Assembly: GCA_011525185.1 (NCBI GenBank)
Contig: WTIQ01000058.1
Span: forward strand, 1 to 17,663
DNA from: Paracoccaceae bacterium
GTDB lineage: Bacteria > Pseudomonadota > Alphaproteobacteria > Rhodobacterales > Rhodobacteraceae
Reading direction: 5' to 3'
DNA length: 17,663 bases
Numbering within the stretch: the stretch's first letter is position 1; the number at the start of each line of letters is the position of its first letter. The notes under the pieces are model-generated. The model had not been told where the DNA came from. It did not search any database and saw only the letters and a program-made list of their open reading frames with translations. The position numbers and the translations under genes are program-made. This document shows, piece after piece, positions 7,245 to 16,128 of the stretch.

Positions 7245-8612
7245 ATGGCTTGGGCAGAGTATCTTCGTAAGAAGGAAACAGAGTTTATAGAGGATTTGAT
7301 CGACTTTGTCTCAATTCCTTCGATCTCTGCAATGGACGAACATTTTGAGGATGTGGTCAAGGCTGGCGAATGGGTTGTCGAGCGTTTGAAACGCGCCGGC
7401 ATTGAAAATGCCCGCGTGATGGAGACGGAGACCCATCCTGTTGTCTATGCCGACTGGCTTCATGCTGGAGAGGATAAGCCCACGATCATGATTTATGGTC
7501 ACTTCGATGTGCAGCCCGCAGATCCCTACGACCTCTGGGACACCCCCCCGTTTGAGCCCCAGATCAGAGATGGTAAGGTTTTCGGCCGTGGTGCATCTGA
7601 TGACAAAGGCAATATGCTTGCGCCAATTCTAGCGATTGAAGCGATGTTGCAAACACGCGGCACGTTACCTGTGAACATCAAGCTATTTTATGAAGGTCAA
7701 GAAGAGATCGGCTCGCCTACACTTGCCCCGTTTATTCGCGAACATGCCAAACTCCTGAGTGCAGACATGATCTTTTCCTCCGATGGGGGGCAGTTTAGCG
7801 AAGATCAACCTCAATTGATTCAAGGTCTTAAAGGGCTGGTTGGCTGTGAACTTACGGTACAGGGACCAGATGCAGACAAACATTCTGGTAAACATGGTGG
7901 TGGGATCGCCAATCCAATCCATGCCTTATCTTTGATCATTGCTTCTATGAAAGATGATGAAGGACATATCACCATTGATGGCTTTTACGATGATGTGATT
8001 GATCTGAGTATTGAGGATCGCGCTGCCTTTGCCCGTGTGCCTTTTGATGAGGCGGCCTATATCGCCCAGCAGGGAGTCACTGATACCTTTGGTGAACCAG
8101 AATACACCACACTGGAACGTCTCTGGGGGCGTCCAACCTTGGAGCTAAACGGGATATGGGGCGGTTATCAGGGAAAAGGGACAAAAACTGTTTTACCCTC
8201 CATAGCACAGGCGAAAATCACCTGTCGCCTGGTAGCAGACCAAAACCCCGATCAAATCTTTGAGCACATAAAAGCCCACATTGAGCGCCATACCCCCAAA
8301 GGGGTGCGCGTGGATGTTGAGAAAATGGCAGCAAGCGCTCAGCCGTTTCTCTCTCCAGCTGGACATAACGCAAGCGAAATTGCGGGGCGCGTTCTCACCG
8401 AGGTCTATGGAACAGCTCCGCATTACGTGCGTATTGGAGGATCGATCCCTGTGATGTCTATGCTTCTGGACACGCTGGGCGTCCATGCCACGGTTTTTGC
8501 CTTTGGTCTGGATGATGAAAATATTCACGCGCCAAATGAGTTTTTTAGACTTTCGAGTTTTCAAAAAAGTCAAATTGCCTATTGCAAATTACTTGAGGAA
8601 TTTGGGAAGTAG
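7245..8612 (+). CDS. M20-family dipeptidase / metallopeptidase
   Basis: The ATG at 7245 is preceded by AGGGG six bases upstream; a GTG at 7227 would add six residues and is less likely. The 455-residue protein has the M20 co-catalytic zinc set: GHFDVQP (H86, D88), GRGASDDKGN (bridging Asp near 120), EGQEEIGSP (E153 general base, E154 ligand), SSDGGQ (D180) and a final histidine H428 in ENIHAPNE. A lid dimerisation domain lies between. The closest named group is the CNDP/DUG1-like dipeptidase set (M20 family dipeptidase) which cleaves dipeptides in the cytosol; other M20 enzymes remove acyl groups. Length fits that group. It stands alone, with 62 bp before the next gene, and ends in TAG, which shows this stop is used normally here. 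Confidence 0.92.
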   Translation: MAWAEYLRKKETEFIEDLIDFVSIPSISAMDEHFEDVVKAGEWVVERLKRAGIENARVMETETHPVVYADWLHAGEDKPTIMIYGHFDVQPADPYDLWDTPPFEPQIRDGKVFGRGASDDKGNMLAPILAIEAMLQTRGTLPVNIKLFYEGQEEIGSPTLAPFIREHAKLLSADMIFSSDGGQFSEDQPQLIQGLKGLVGCELTVQGPDADKHSGKHGGGIANPIHALSLIIASMKDDEGHITIDGFYDDVIDLSIEDRAAFARVPFDEAAYIAQQGVTDTFGEPEYTTLERLWGRPTLELNGIWGGYQGKGTKTVLPSIAQAKITCRLVADQNPDQIFEHIKAHIERHTPKGVRVDVEKMAASAQPFLSPAGHNASEIAGRVLTEVYGTAPHYVRIGGSIPVMSMLLDTLGVHATVFAFGLDDENIHAPNEFFRLSSFQKSQIAYCKLLEEFGK

Positions 8613-8674
8613 TGCGAGCTGAGGCGCGCAATCTGGTGTCAAAGCACGCGACATAATCAGAAAGTAACCCGGCG

Positions 8675-9208
8675 ATGGATGCCTCATCTCACTATCAGGA
8701 CAGTTTGCCCCTCTCGTCAGACGAGCTTATCGAAAGGTTAAATGACTGGGGCATCGCCTACAAACTGTTCGAACATGTTCCCCTTCGTACCGTTGAAGAC
8801 GCTAAAAAAGTTCAGGATATGTTTCTGCAAGTCGACGAGGGCGGCGCTCATATCAAAAATCTGTATCTTCGAGATCGCAAAAAGAAAAACCTTTTGCTGG
8901 TGGCAGAACAAGATCAGCCAATCGATTTAAAGGCCCTGAGCAAAACCCTTGGATTAACCAATTTATCTTTTGGTTCAGCTGACCGTCTGATGGAACATCT
9001 TGGCGTAAGACCTGGCGCCGTTACCCCCTTGGCAATGATCACAGGGGTAGAAAAAAATGTCGCCTTGTTTATGGATGAAGCGCTTCGAGAAGCATCATTT
9101 ATCTATGTGCATCCTCTGGTAAACGACCGTACCTTGGAGCTGCCATTTGCAGAACTTGAGAAATTCCTGCAAAAAATCGACGTTACAGTGAATTGGGTTG
9201 CACTCTAA
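8675..9208 (+). CDS. ProX/YbaK-family Ala-tRNA(Pro) editing protein
   Basis: The 177-residue protein matches the stand-alone prolyl-tRNA editing domain family (INS-like, YbaK fold). LSSDELIERLNDWGIAYKLFEHVPLRTVEDAK near the start is followed by HIKNLYLRDRKKKNLLLV, where the lysine-asparagine pair is typical, then SFGSADRLMEHLGVRPGAVTPLAM with the GVxPGxVTPL signature, and a FIYVHPLVND segment near the end. Such proteins hydrolyse alanine mischarged on tRNA(Pro), a translation quality-control role in the cytosol. The Shine-Dalgarno is weak. The gap of 62 bp after the dipeptidase leaves co-transcription possible. Orthologues are widespread in Alphaproteobacteria, where ProRS often lacks its own editing domain. 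Confidence 0.9.
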   Translation: MDASSHYQDSLPLSSDELIERLNDWGIAYKLFEHVPLRTVEDAKKVQDMFLQVDEGGAHIKNLYLRDRKKKNLLLVAEQDQPIDLKALSKTLGLTNLSFGSADRLMEHLGVRPGAVTPLAMITGVEKNVALFMDEALREASFIYVHPLVNDRTLELPFAELEKFLQKIDVTVNWVAL

Positions 9209-9347
9209 CCTAATGTCATGAAACGTTCATTGGCTTTTTCGGGTCGATAATGCGAAAAAACATATACTCAGAATTTGCACATCGAGTCTGATTAAACATA
9301 ACGCGATTTCAGTGACTGAATACTATGCAAAGCAGCCAAAGAGATAA

Positions 9348-9605
9348 TCAGATAGTCACATTGAGTAGCTGACACTCTTCATAGGTTTCTACAGAGGCCA
9401 AAGCCGCAAAAGCGGCAGCCTCCGCGGTAGAATGATCATTGAAATGACCAAGCTCTTTGTAAAGCATGCCTGAGTCGTATCGCGTACTAATAATTAAAAG
9501 ATAAAGACCGTAACCCGCGGATTCTGTCGTCAATAGGATAGAAGCTGGAACTGAACTGTCCTTGGTCAGCTCGGATATTTTCGAAATGAGTGTAGGGGGA
9601 AACAT
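9348..9605 (-). CDS. Small hypothetical protein
   Basis: I do not recognise this protein. From the ATG at 9605, behind a GAGAG, it has 85 residues; a GTG at 9635 would extend it to 95. It has no signal peptide, CxxC motif or clear membrane span, although ILLTTESAGYGLYLLIIS is hydrophobic and the C-terminal part is alanine-rich. It lies alone between the ProX-like gene and a repeat copy, opposite in direction to both flanking genes. Coding status is uncertain; the base pattern looks plausible but nothing independent supports it. Confidence 0.42.
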   Translation of the reverse strand: MFPPTLISKISELTKDSSVPASILLTTESAGYGLYLLIISTRYDSGMLYKELGHFNDHSTAEAAAFAALASVETYEECQLLNVTI

Positions 9606-9691
9606 CAGGCTCTCTCGCGCGGTCACATTATGCACCTCTAAATAGTGCTTTATAAGAAAAACCCAAATTTCATGTGCGTCCGCTCGCCATG

Positions 9692-9798
9692 CTATAGCGT
9701 GTCACGTTTAATCCGATTCATTTGACCCGCTCTAACTTATTGTATTGCCCGCATGTTCGAACCGCCAAACCGGTGCCCACTTTGGCTGAACATACTCT
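9692..9798. repeat. Dispersed palindromic intergenic repeat, copy A
   Basis: This block matches a second copy at 16554-16659. Part one (9696-9740) has an imperfect stem, AGCGTGTCA with TGACCCGCT, around a loop containing CGTTTAAT and GATTCATT. Part two (9755-9791) is 37 bases identical to copy B at 16616-16652, with a second hairpin formed by GCCAAA and TTTGGC between flanking GTTC and GAAC. The two parts are joined by a variable linker. The architecture resembles short palindromic intergenic repeats common in Rhizobiales and Rhodobacterales genomes. It sits about 50 bp upstream of the DUF2805 gene, so it may affect that gene's leader. Confidence 0.8.
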
Positions 9799-9846
9799 AA
9801 TACTCGAAAAATTGGACACCTGCTTGATCTGAGCTAACTCGAGGAT

Positions 9847-10053
9847 ATGAAGGACCTAAGCGACCCAGAGATCAGTGACGTTATTCATATGGCTTTGAGT
9901 GACCATATCGCCTTTTCTGATATAAAAGAGCAATACGGTCTTTCAGAAAGTGACGTCAAAAAGCTCATGCGTAAGTCGCTTAAAAGCGGCAGCTACCGCG
10001 CTTGGCGCAAACGCGTGAGCCGATTTTCAGAGCGGCGCGCCCATTACAAATAA
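9847..10053 (+). CDS. DUF2805 / TIGR03643-family small protein
   Basis: This 68-residue protein fits the small TIGR03643/DUF2805 family: DPEISDVIHMALSDHIAFSDI, then QYGLSESDVKKLMRKSLKSGSYRAWRKRV and a basic tail. The first half reads as a helix-turn-helix-like pair (an adaptor helix followed by 'YGLSESDVKKLM'), and the tail is strongly positive, so nucleic-acid binding is plausible but not established. The function is unknown. A GAGG lies very close to the ATG. It runs tail to tail with HemY, with only five bases between stops and no visible terminator. Confidence 0.82.
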   Translation: MKDLSDPEISDVIHMALSDHIAFSDIKEQYGLSESDVKKLMRKSLKSGSYRAWRKRVSRFSERRAHYK

Positions 10054-10058
10054 TAGGC

Positions 10059-11603
10059 TTAAGATGTAGCCGCTCCACCATCCGCTGTTGAGCTCACCCC
10101 TGCGTCGCTGCTGGTTTCGATCTCTTTGGGCGTCACCTCTTGGGTCACTTCGGCATCCGCTATAACAGGTGCAGTACTGGCGGTTTTATCCTCTTTTTCA
10201 TCCTCAAACGTCTCACCCGCTCCCACGATCAAAGGCAACATTTCCAAACCCGTTGAAGAAGCATATCCAGCAACTGGTGGTGATTTCCACGCCAAGGTAT
10301 CAAAGGCTTCACAATTTGCGCAGACGGGTCTCCACTCGCTATGGGCAGTTTGACACTTCTCGCATATCCATTGAGGGCCGCGTTTCGCGCCAAGCGCCTT
10401 GGTGAGCCACGCGCGCACGGCATCATCCGAGCCGCCCTCACCGCGCTCTGCAGCTGCCATGATGGTGAGAACACGGGCGTCTGGATCATCCTCCAACATA
10501 TCCTCGATCTCTTTACGCGCTTTCCCAAACTCTTCGGCGGCCAGAAACAATTCCGCCATCGCCAATTTTGTTTCCCTATGTTCGGGTGCAAGTTTGCGCA
10601 GCTGTGCAAATCGTTTAAGCCGTTGCTCTGGTGTTTCCTGAGGCACAATTTCCGCATAGGCCGTTGCTAAATCTGGATGAGGCTGAGTCTTCCAAGCCGC
10701 CTGAACCACGCGCGTGGCATAACGAGGCTTGCCCGCCTCAATGTAACTACGCGCTGCCATTGTCGCCGCTGGCACAAGATCGGGGGAAAGGCGATTGGCC
10801 TCAATCGCTTTTTCACGCGCTTCGATTGACAATTCTTCACCAATAACGCCCTTGGCCTGAGACAGGGCAAGAACGGCATCTCGGCGTTTATGCACATCGC
10901 GCGGTAGAAAGCCATGCTTTAGTTTAGAGCGCAGCGTTTGACGCGCACCGCTCCAGTCTTCGCTCTTGGCCTGCAATTGCAAAAGCGTATCCTGAATTTC
11001 CTCATGCTTTGGCTTAATGGAAAAGGCTTTCTCCGCCAGTTTCAGCGCCACTTCTGTATTCCCGTCTTCCAGCTTTTGCTTCAAAAGGCCTCGCACGCCG
11101 ACAAATTTGGCCTCAGGAATCAAGACGAGAGATTTGTAAATCTCTTCGGCCTTTGCGCGATCGCCTGACAGTTCTGCCGCTTGGGCCGCCAGAATATTCG
11201 TCAAAGATGGGTTATCCAAAAATTTAGCCGCTTTGTTGGCCTTATCCATCGCCACACGGCCCTCTCCGGATGCAAGCGCCAACATGCCATCGGCAAGGGC
11301 TTTGTATCCCTTCTTTTCACGGTTTTTAGAAAAGAACCGAGACAGGGCTGTATCGTCACCGTTGATAAACCGCAAAAGCGAAAAAGTGAACGAAAGCAGC
11401 TTGAGCACAATCCAAATCAGGACCGTCAGCGCAACAAGGAACAAGACCGCCTGTAATGGCGAAAGTGTATATTCTGTGCCCGAAATCGTGGCCTGCACCT
11501 CGCCCAGAAAAATATCCTTTGCGTCGAGTAAATAGGCAAGACCGCTCGCAAGTAACACAACGATCAAGATCAGTAAGAGAATTTTAGCCAGTGAATATAA
11601 CAT
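10059..11603 (-). CDS. HemY N-terminal domain membrane protein with TPR-like repeats and C-terminal zinc ribbon
   Basis: The 514-residue protein starts with two membrane helices (about 4-25 and 50-72) separated by a short periplasmic loop, matching the HemY_N domain. A cytosolic alpha-solenoid of TPR-like helices runs from about 100 to 400, then a zinc ribbon with cysteines 414, 417, 428 and 431 (CxxC-x10-CxxC). The tail is acidic and low in complexity. Enterobacterial HemY is encoded with hemCD; its biochemical role in tetrapyrrole synthesis is unclear, and it is not the protoporphyrinogen oxidase also called HemY. The start follows the Mic60-like stop by nine bases, with AGGA ahead of it, so the two genes are co-translated. 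The C-terminal ribbon, similar to that of LapB, is seen in alphaproteobacterial members and suggests an adaptor role. Confidence 0.88.
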   Translation of the reverse strand: MLYSLAKILLLILIVVLLASGLAYLLDAKDIFLGEVQATISGTEYTLSPLQAVLFLVALTVLIWIVLKLLSFTFSLLRFINGDDTALSRFFSKNREKKGYKALADGMLALASGEGRVAMDKANKAAKFLDNPSLTNILAAQAAELSGDRAKAEEIYKSLVLIPEAKFVGVRGLLKQKLEDGNTEVALKLAEKAFSIKPKHEEIQDTLLQLQAKSEDWSGARQTLRSKLKHGFLPRDVHKRRDAVLALSQAKGVIGEELSIEAREKAIEANRLSPDLVPAATMAARSYIEAGKPRYATRVVQAAWKTQPHPDLATAYAEIVPQETPEQRLKRFAQLRKLAPEHRETKLAMAELFLAAEEFGKARKEIEDMLEDDPDARVLTIMAAAERGEGGSDDAVRAWLTKALGAKRGPQWICEKCQTAHSEWRPVCANCEAFDTLAWKSPPVAGYASSTGLEMLPLIVGAGETFEDEKEDKTASTAPVIADAEVTQEVTPKEIETSSDAGVSSTADGGAATS

Positions 11604-11612
11604 GTTCTATTC

Positions 11613-12959
11613 CTATTGTCCTAAATTCATCTTGAGCACTTGGGCCTCAGCTATAGCTGTTTGCCGCGCTCGAGCGCTGTCGATCCAACCTTCAAAGCTT
11701 TCAGCGATCTCAGATGGCAATGTTTGTAATTCTTGCAGAGCTTGATCCAGATCGCCATTGCGCACAGCATGTTCTGCACGCGACAAAATGGCATCTGTGT
11801 CATCCCCTTCTTTTGGAGTGACCGAGCGCGCCTGAACTTGCGATTTCAAAAAACCCAGTAAACTTTGTGTGCTGCCATCAAAGGTCTCCTCAGAACGATC
11901 CGCTGCAAGAGCACGCCTTGCACGTTCGGGGAAGTCGTCCAGCAGCTGATCAAGGGTTACCACCCCAGATGAAAACGCCGCTAAACCACTTGGGATCTCT
12001 ATTCCTGTCAGGCTTGCGAATTCCTCCAAAGCAGCGCTGAAATTACCACCAGTGGCGAGAGCTGCGGTGATATCGGACATGAGGGCTTTGGCCTGCGTTT
12101 TTTGTGCAATCTCGGCGGCTTGGGCCTTTTCAGCTCTGGCCTGCGCCATAATGCTCTCGGCCTCTTCACGCCGCGCCTGCATCGTCTCCATGAGGCTTGA
12201 AACCTCCGCTTGATATGCATCAATCACATCCGAAGACAGGGTCGCGGCAACGGGCCTTTTTTGAAGTTCCTTAATAACTTGGCTCATATCTGCAACAAGT
12301 TGCTCCATGCTCTCAACACGTGCCGTAAGAGATTGCACCGTTGCACCTGTTTGATCGGACGCGCGAAGCTCTGATGACAATCCCGTGATCTGCTCCTGAA
12401 CATCAGCAAGATTTGAGGACATGTCGCGCATCGCACTTTCAGAGCCCGTTGTTTTTTGCGAAACCGTGTCTAACGATGCGCTGACGTCTCCGAGTTTTTG
12501 TTCAAATTCGCTGCGCAGTGACTCCAAAGACTGACCAGAGCCGAGCAAACCAGACGTCTGAGCAAATTGCGCAAGAAAAAATCCGACTGCACCTGCAATG
12601 AGGGCGCCTATCAAAACAGGCATCATACGTGTTTTTTCAACTATGGTTTCTACAGGAGCAGATGTATCCGCGCGATGTAAAGCTGCCTCAGACGGGTCAT
12701 CGACCGTATCTGCTTGAGTCTCTGAATTTGGACCTAGGTTCTGGTCTTCGCTCTCCTCAGCCTCTTCAAGAGAGACTGACTGATCATCCTGCGCCTCTCC
12801 TGTGTCGCTGGTATGATCGTTTTCTCCAATCGCCTCTGCCTGCTCTTCAATCACCTCGGCATCAAGAATAGTCTCATGCTCAGAGTTACCCTCTACTGTT
12901 TCAGCATCTTGGGGCGTCTTTATCTCATCTTCGCTTGCTTTATCTTTAGATTTGGTCAT
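11613..12959 (-). CDS. Mitofilin/Mic60-like inner-membrane protein (COG4223 type)
   Basis: This 448-residue protein has a long acidic low-complexity N-terminus (about 1-105), one membrane helix at about 112-132, a coiled-coil central part (about 145-290, rich in Q, E, S and A with heptad spacing), and an alpha-helical C-terminal domain with the pattern seen in alphaproteobacterial Mic60 homologues. In mitochondria Mic60 shapes cristae junctions; alphaproteobacterial homologues tubulate membranes and are encoded in the haem locus. Its position between hemD and the HemY gene supports the call more strongly than residue-level identity does. The 38-bp gap after hemD fits an operon. The Shine-Dalgarno is weak. 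Confidence 0.8.
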   Translation of the reverse strand: MTKSKDKASEDEIKTPQDAETVEGNSEHETILDAEVIEEQAEAIGENDHTSDTGEAQDDQSVSLEEAEESEDQNLGPNSETQADTVDDPSEAALHRADTSAPVETIVEKTRMMPVLIGALIAGAVGFFLAQFAQTSGLLGSGQSLESLRSEFEQKLGDVSASLDTVSQKTTGSESAMRDMSSNLADVQEQITGLSSELRASDQTGATVQSLTARVESMEQLVADMSQVIKELQKRPVAATLSSDVIDAYQAEVSSLMETMQARREEAESIMAQARAEKAQAAEIAQKTQAKALMSDITAALATGGNFSAALEEFASLTGIEIPSGLAAFSSGVVTLDQLLDDFPERARRALAADRSEETFDGSTQSLLGFLKSQVQARSVTPKEGDDTDAILSRAEHAVRNGDLDQALQELQTLPSEIAESFEGWIDSARARQTAIAEAQVLKMNLGQ

Positions 12960-12997
12960 TGCAGCTTATCTTTCAGCAGTCGTATATTTGTTGTCAT

Positions 12998-13747
12998 TTA
13001 ATTTGGTCCCTCACCGCTCACAACCTGTTCTTGTTTTTTGTAAATATTACAAATTGCAGCGGTCATGTCCTTAAGGTTTGGCTCTGCGACGGCATGTAGA
13101 TTAATACCGTTAATATGTTTGAATGGGGCAATGACGGCATTGCTCATGCCCAAAACCGTGCTGCCCATGGGTATTTGCGCTTGGTCCAAAAATATCTGTG
13201 CTGTTCGGGGTGAAAATAGGGGAAGTATCAATGGAATTTCCCGCTCCAAAAGGCTTTGTGCGTCTTGTGAGAGCGTCAAAGCCTTTTGGTCATAGGCGAT
13301 GAGTGTCTCACAGTGAATGCCATGGTGTTGCAATCTCTGTGCAACGTCACCGCGGGTATGACGACCATGAATATGCAAGAGAGGGCCACTTTTGTGCTGC
13401 GCTACGATAAGGCGGACCAAATCCGATGCATCCCCATTGGCCGAATGTGCCTCAAAACCTAGCGCTTGTGCGGCCTGAGCGGTTTTGTGGCCAACGGCAT
13501 AGCAAGGATAGCCATGCGGTATAGACTGTGCACCAAGCGCATCAATCGCATTGGAAGACGTCACAACCAAAGCCGCGTATTTGGAAAAATCAGGGGTCGG
13601 ATTAAGGTAGTTCAGCGAAATCAATGGGCTTATCACAATCCTTGACTCTGGCAACGCCACATGTAACGTCGCGGCAAGATTTACAGAGGCCGCCTTAGGC
13701 CGCGTTAAGAGAATGACAGGATTTTTGTAAAGCCAAGTGTCCATCAT
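12998..13747 (-). CDS. hemD: Uroporphyrinogen-III synthase
   Basis: HemD sequences diverge strongly, so the call uses both pattern and context. The 249-residue protein begins ILLTRPKAAS (the LxTRP start of HemD), has VVTSSNAIDAL (the hT/SSNAV motif), then CYAVGHKTAQAA, LLHIHGRHTRGDV (matching the hL.hxG...R motif), and FSPRTAQIFLDQA (the FxSxxxA pattern of the second domain). It closes hydroxymethylbilane into uroporphyrinogen III in the cytosol. Two tandem ATGs (13747 and 13744) are possible starts. Only 30 bp separate it from the divergent tsaD. The gene for the preceding step, hemC, is not adjacent. The two membrane-protein genes downstream are the usual partners. Confidence 0.88.
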   Translation of the reverse strand: MMDTWLYKNPVILLTRPKAASVNLAATLHVALPESRIVISPLISLNYLNPTPDFSKYAALVVTSSNAIDALGAQSIPHGYPCYAVGHKTAQAAQALGFEAHSANGDASDLVRLIVAQHKSGPLLHIHGRHTRGDVAQRLQHHGIHCETLIAYDQKALTLSQDAQSLLEREIPLILPLFSPRTAQIFLDQAQIPMGSTVLGMSNAVIAPFKHINGINLHAVAEPNLKDMTAAICNIYKKQEQVVSGEGPN

Positions 13748-13777
13748 AGTTGACAGTATTACAGAATAGGGTCATCT

Positions 13778-14896
13778 GTGACAACGACGGAGGTTACGAT
13801 TTCTAACCCAAATCTCATTCTAGGCATAGAGAGCAGCTGCGATGAAACTGCCGCAGCCATTCTTGCCTTTCAAGATATTGAAAACGCTGAAATATTATCC
13901 TCTGTTGTATATTCGCAAACGGAACTACACGAGCGGTTTGGCGGCGTTGTTCCAGAGATCGCCGCCCGCGCGCATGCAGAGCGTTTGGACCTATGTGTGC
14001 AAGAATCACTGCAACGGTCGCAAACCTGTCTAAAGGATATGACAGCTATAGCTGTAACCGCTGGACCAGGCTTAATTGGGGGACTGCACTCGGGCGTGAT
14101 GTTTGCCAAAGGCCTCGCCATAGGCGCAGATAAGCCATTAATCGGCGTCAATCATTTAGCAGGGCATGCGCTGACACCGCGTTTGACTCATTCAGCTTCA
14201 TATCCTTACCTTATGCTGCTCGTCTCGGGCGGGCATTGCCAGTTTCTCATCGTTAAGGGGGCAGAGCGCTTCGAGCGCATTGGCGGCACAATTGATGATG
14301 CCCCAGGAGAAGCCTTTGACAAGGCCGCAAGGCTCTTGGGTCTGGCACAGCCAGGTGGTCCTGCGATAGAGGCGGCGGCAAAAACGGGCAATCCAAAGGC
14401 CTTTTCATTTCCAAGACCGCTTTTGGACCGCCCTGGATGCGACTTGTCCTTTTCAGGACTAAAGACCGCAATTTTGCGCGCAAGAGATCAGCTTGTCTCT
14501 GAACAAAGTGGGTTATTCGCCCAAGATGTTGCAGATTTTTGCGCAAGCTTTCAATCGGCTGTAGGTGACGTCCTTGCGGAAAAATCAAAACGCGCCTTGG
14601 ATATTTACCTGTCGCAGAACCCGCAAACCCCCATTTTTTGCGTCGCTGGAGGCGTTGCCGCCAATCAAACCCTAAGAGCCAAATTGACAGAAGCCGCCCA
14701 AGGGAAAGGGGCAGAATTTATTGCGCCACCACTGGCTCTGTGCACCGATAATGCCGCAATGATCGCCTATGCTGGGGCAGAACGTTACCTCGCTGAAACC
14801 AGAAGCGAATTGGATTTGGTTGCACGACCAAGATGGCCATTGGATACGACAAAGGCAGGCCTCATCGGGGGCGGCAAAAAAGGCGCAAAGGCATGA
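13778..14896 (+). CDS. tsaD: tRNA N6-adenosine threonylcarbamoyltransferase TsaD
   Basis: This is clearly TsaD (formerly Gcp), which transfers threonylcarbamoyl to A37 of ANN-decoding tRNAs with TsaB, TsaC and TsaE. The 372-residue protein shows GIESSCDETA at 16-25, VPEIAARAH, AGPGLIGGL, GVNHLAGHA with iron-binding H126 and H130, LLVSGGHCQ, DAPGEAFDKAARLLGL, SFSGLKTAIL, CVAGGVAANQTLR and the CTDNAAMIAYAG end. The start is GTG, behind an AGGG at a normal distance. The C-terminal tail is lysine- and glycine-rich and somewhat longer than average. It overlaps gpsA by ATGA, and the conserved tsaD-gpsA-YciI-EVE order suggests one transcript. Confidence 0.97.
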   Translation: MTTTEVTISNPNLILGIESSCDETAAAILAFQDIENAEILSSVVYSQTELHERFGGVVPEIAARAHAERLDLCVQESLQRSQTCLKDMTAIAVTAGPGLIGGLHSGVMFAKGLAIGADKPLIGVNHLAGHALTPRLTHSASYPYLMLLVSGGHCQFLIVKGAERFERIGGTIDDAPGEAFDKAARLLGLAQPGGPAIEAAAKTGNPKAFSFPRPLLDRPGCDLSFSGLKTAILRARDQLVSEQSGLFAQDVADFCASFQSAVGDVLAEKSKRALDIYLSQNPQTPIFCVAGGVAANQTLRAKLTEAAQGKGAEFIAPPLALCTDNAAMIAYAGAERYLAETRSELDLVARPRWPLDTTKAGLIGGGKKGAKA

Positions 14897-15858
14897 AGAT
14901 TGCTGTTCTAGGATCAGGTGCATTTGGAACAGCGCTTGCGATTTCACTGTCTCATGTGGGTAAAGATGTCACCCTTTGGGGGCGCGATGCCCAAGCCATT
15001 GATGAGATGAAGCAAAAGCGCGTCAATCGCCGCTACCTGCCCAAGGCAATATTTCCCAAGAACCTGCATGTCACTTCAGATAGTGACCACGCACTGGCCG
15101 CAGAAACCCTTCTCTTTGCTGTCCCCATGCAACAGCTTGCAACGATCGTGCAGCACTATAGCCCACAATTGTCGGGAAAAAATGTGATCGCCTGTTGCAA
15201 AGGCTTGGATATCAAGACGGGCGTTGGACCGACGGCTTTGATCGAAAAGCATGCAGAAGGAAGCAGGGCGGGGATTTTGAGCGGACCGAGCTTTGCGCGC
15301 GATCTTGGGGCGCATTTGCCCACCGCTTTGACTCTCTCCTGCCGTGATCAAGCTGTCGGCCGTCTGTTACAAAATGCTCTGTCTAGTCATATCCTAAGGC
15401 TCTACACCAATGAGGATATGATAGGCGTCGAGCTTGGAGGGGCGTTGAAAAATGTCGTCGCAATTGGATCTGGCATCTGTATTGGTGCAGGTCTAGGGCA
15501 TAGCGCACGCGCGGCACTGATGACGCGCGGCTTTCGAGACATGTGCAAGGTTGCAACCGAGCTTGGTGCAAAGATTGAAACGCTAACCGGACTATCGGGT
15601 CTTGGTGATCTTAGCCTAACCTGTATGTCCGACTTATCGCGTAATTTTCGCTATGGCGAGGCCTTGGGCCAAGGGAACGACTTTGATGCGCATATCACAG
15701 TCGAAGGCGTTTCTACAGCAGAGGCGCTACAACACCATGAAGCACTCAAGCACCTAGAAATGCCTATCTTTCGCGCTGTCGCGAACGTGGCGCATGGACG
15801 ATGCACCATCAAAGAGGCTACAAAGGTTCTTATGACACGCCCACAAGGAGAGGAATGA
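14893..15858 (+). CDS. gpsA: Glycerol-3-phosphate dehydrogenase [NAD(P)+]
   Basis: The ATG overlapping the tsaD stop gives a 321-residue protein that begins with the Rossmann motif AVLGSGAFGTALA. Family signatures follow: KNVIACCKGLD (97-105), GILSGPSFA (127-135), the catalytic lysine K186 in GGALKNVVAIGSGI, GHSARAALMTRG, and TGLSGLGDLSLTC. The enzyme reduces dihydroxyacetone phosphate to sn-glycerol-3-phosphate for phospholipid synthesis in the cytosol. An upstream in-frame start at 14833 would only duplicate tsaD coding sequence and is rejected. The stop overlaps the next gene's start. Confidence 0.96.
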   Translation: MKIAVLGSGAFGTALAISLSHVGKDVTLWGRDAQAIDEMKQKRVNRRYLPKAIFPKNLHVTSDSDHALAAETLLFAVPMQQLATIVQHYSPQLSGKNVIACCKGLDIKTGVGPTALIEKHAEGSRAGILSGPSFARDLGAHLPTALTLSCRDQAVGRLLQNALSSHILRLYTNEDMIGVELGGALKNVVAIGSGICIGAGLGHSARAALMTRGFRDMCKVATELGAKIETLTGLSGLGDLSLTCMSDLSRNFRYGEALGQGNDFDAHITVEGVSTAEALQHHEALKHLEMPIFRAVANVAHGRCTIKEATKVLMTRPQGEE

Positions 15859-16127
15859 TGCGCGTTGCACTGATCGCAAAGGATAAGCCAAACCACTTGG
15901 AGCTGCGTCTGGAAAATAGAGCCGCGCATATCGAATACCTGAAAGCGACCGACGTCGTAGAGCAGGCGGGGCCGCTTTTGTCAGAAACGGGCGAAATGGT
16001 CGGCTCTCTCATTATTCTCATGGTTGATGATATGGAACAGGCCCAACGTTGGGCAGATAATGATCCGTATGGGCAGGCTGGACTGTTTGCTTCTGTTGAG
16101 CTGATCCCCTGGAACAAGGTCATTTGA
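15858..16127 (+). CDS. YciI-like protein
   Basis: The 89-residue protein matches the YCII family (ferredoxin-like, dimeric). RAAHIEYLKATDVVEQAGPLLSETGEMVGSLIIL fits the H-x-x-YL ... AGPL ... GS pattern, and DNDPYGQAGLFASVEL fits the family's DPYxxAGL end. Two adjacent ATGs (15855 and 15858) are possible. AGGAG at 15846-15850 lies seven bases before the second, which is chosen, giving a TGATG overlap with the gpsA stop. The exact enzymatic role is unknown for most members. Position in the tsaD-gpsA unit is conserved in my recollection of Rhodobacterales genomes. Confidence 0.9.
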   Translation: MRVALIAKDKPNHLELRLENRAAHIEYLKATDVVEQAGPLLSETGEMVGSLIILMVDDMEQAQRWADNDPYGQAGLFASVELIPWNKVI

Positions 16128-16128
16128 C

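Noticed and set aside
10229..10657. 142-codon minus-strand frame and several plus-strand frames within HemY
   Set aside because: They are alternative frames of a well-supported gene and show no family features.
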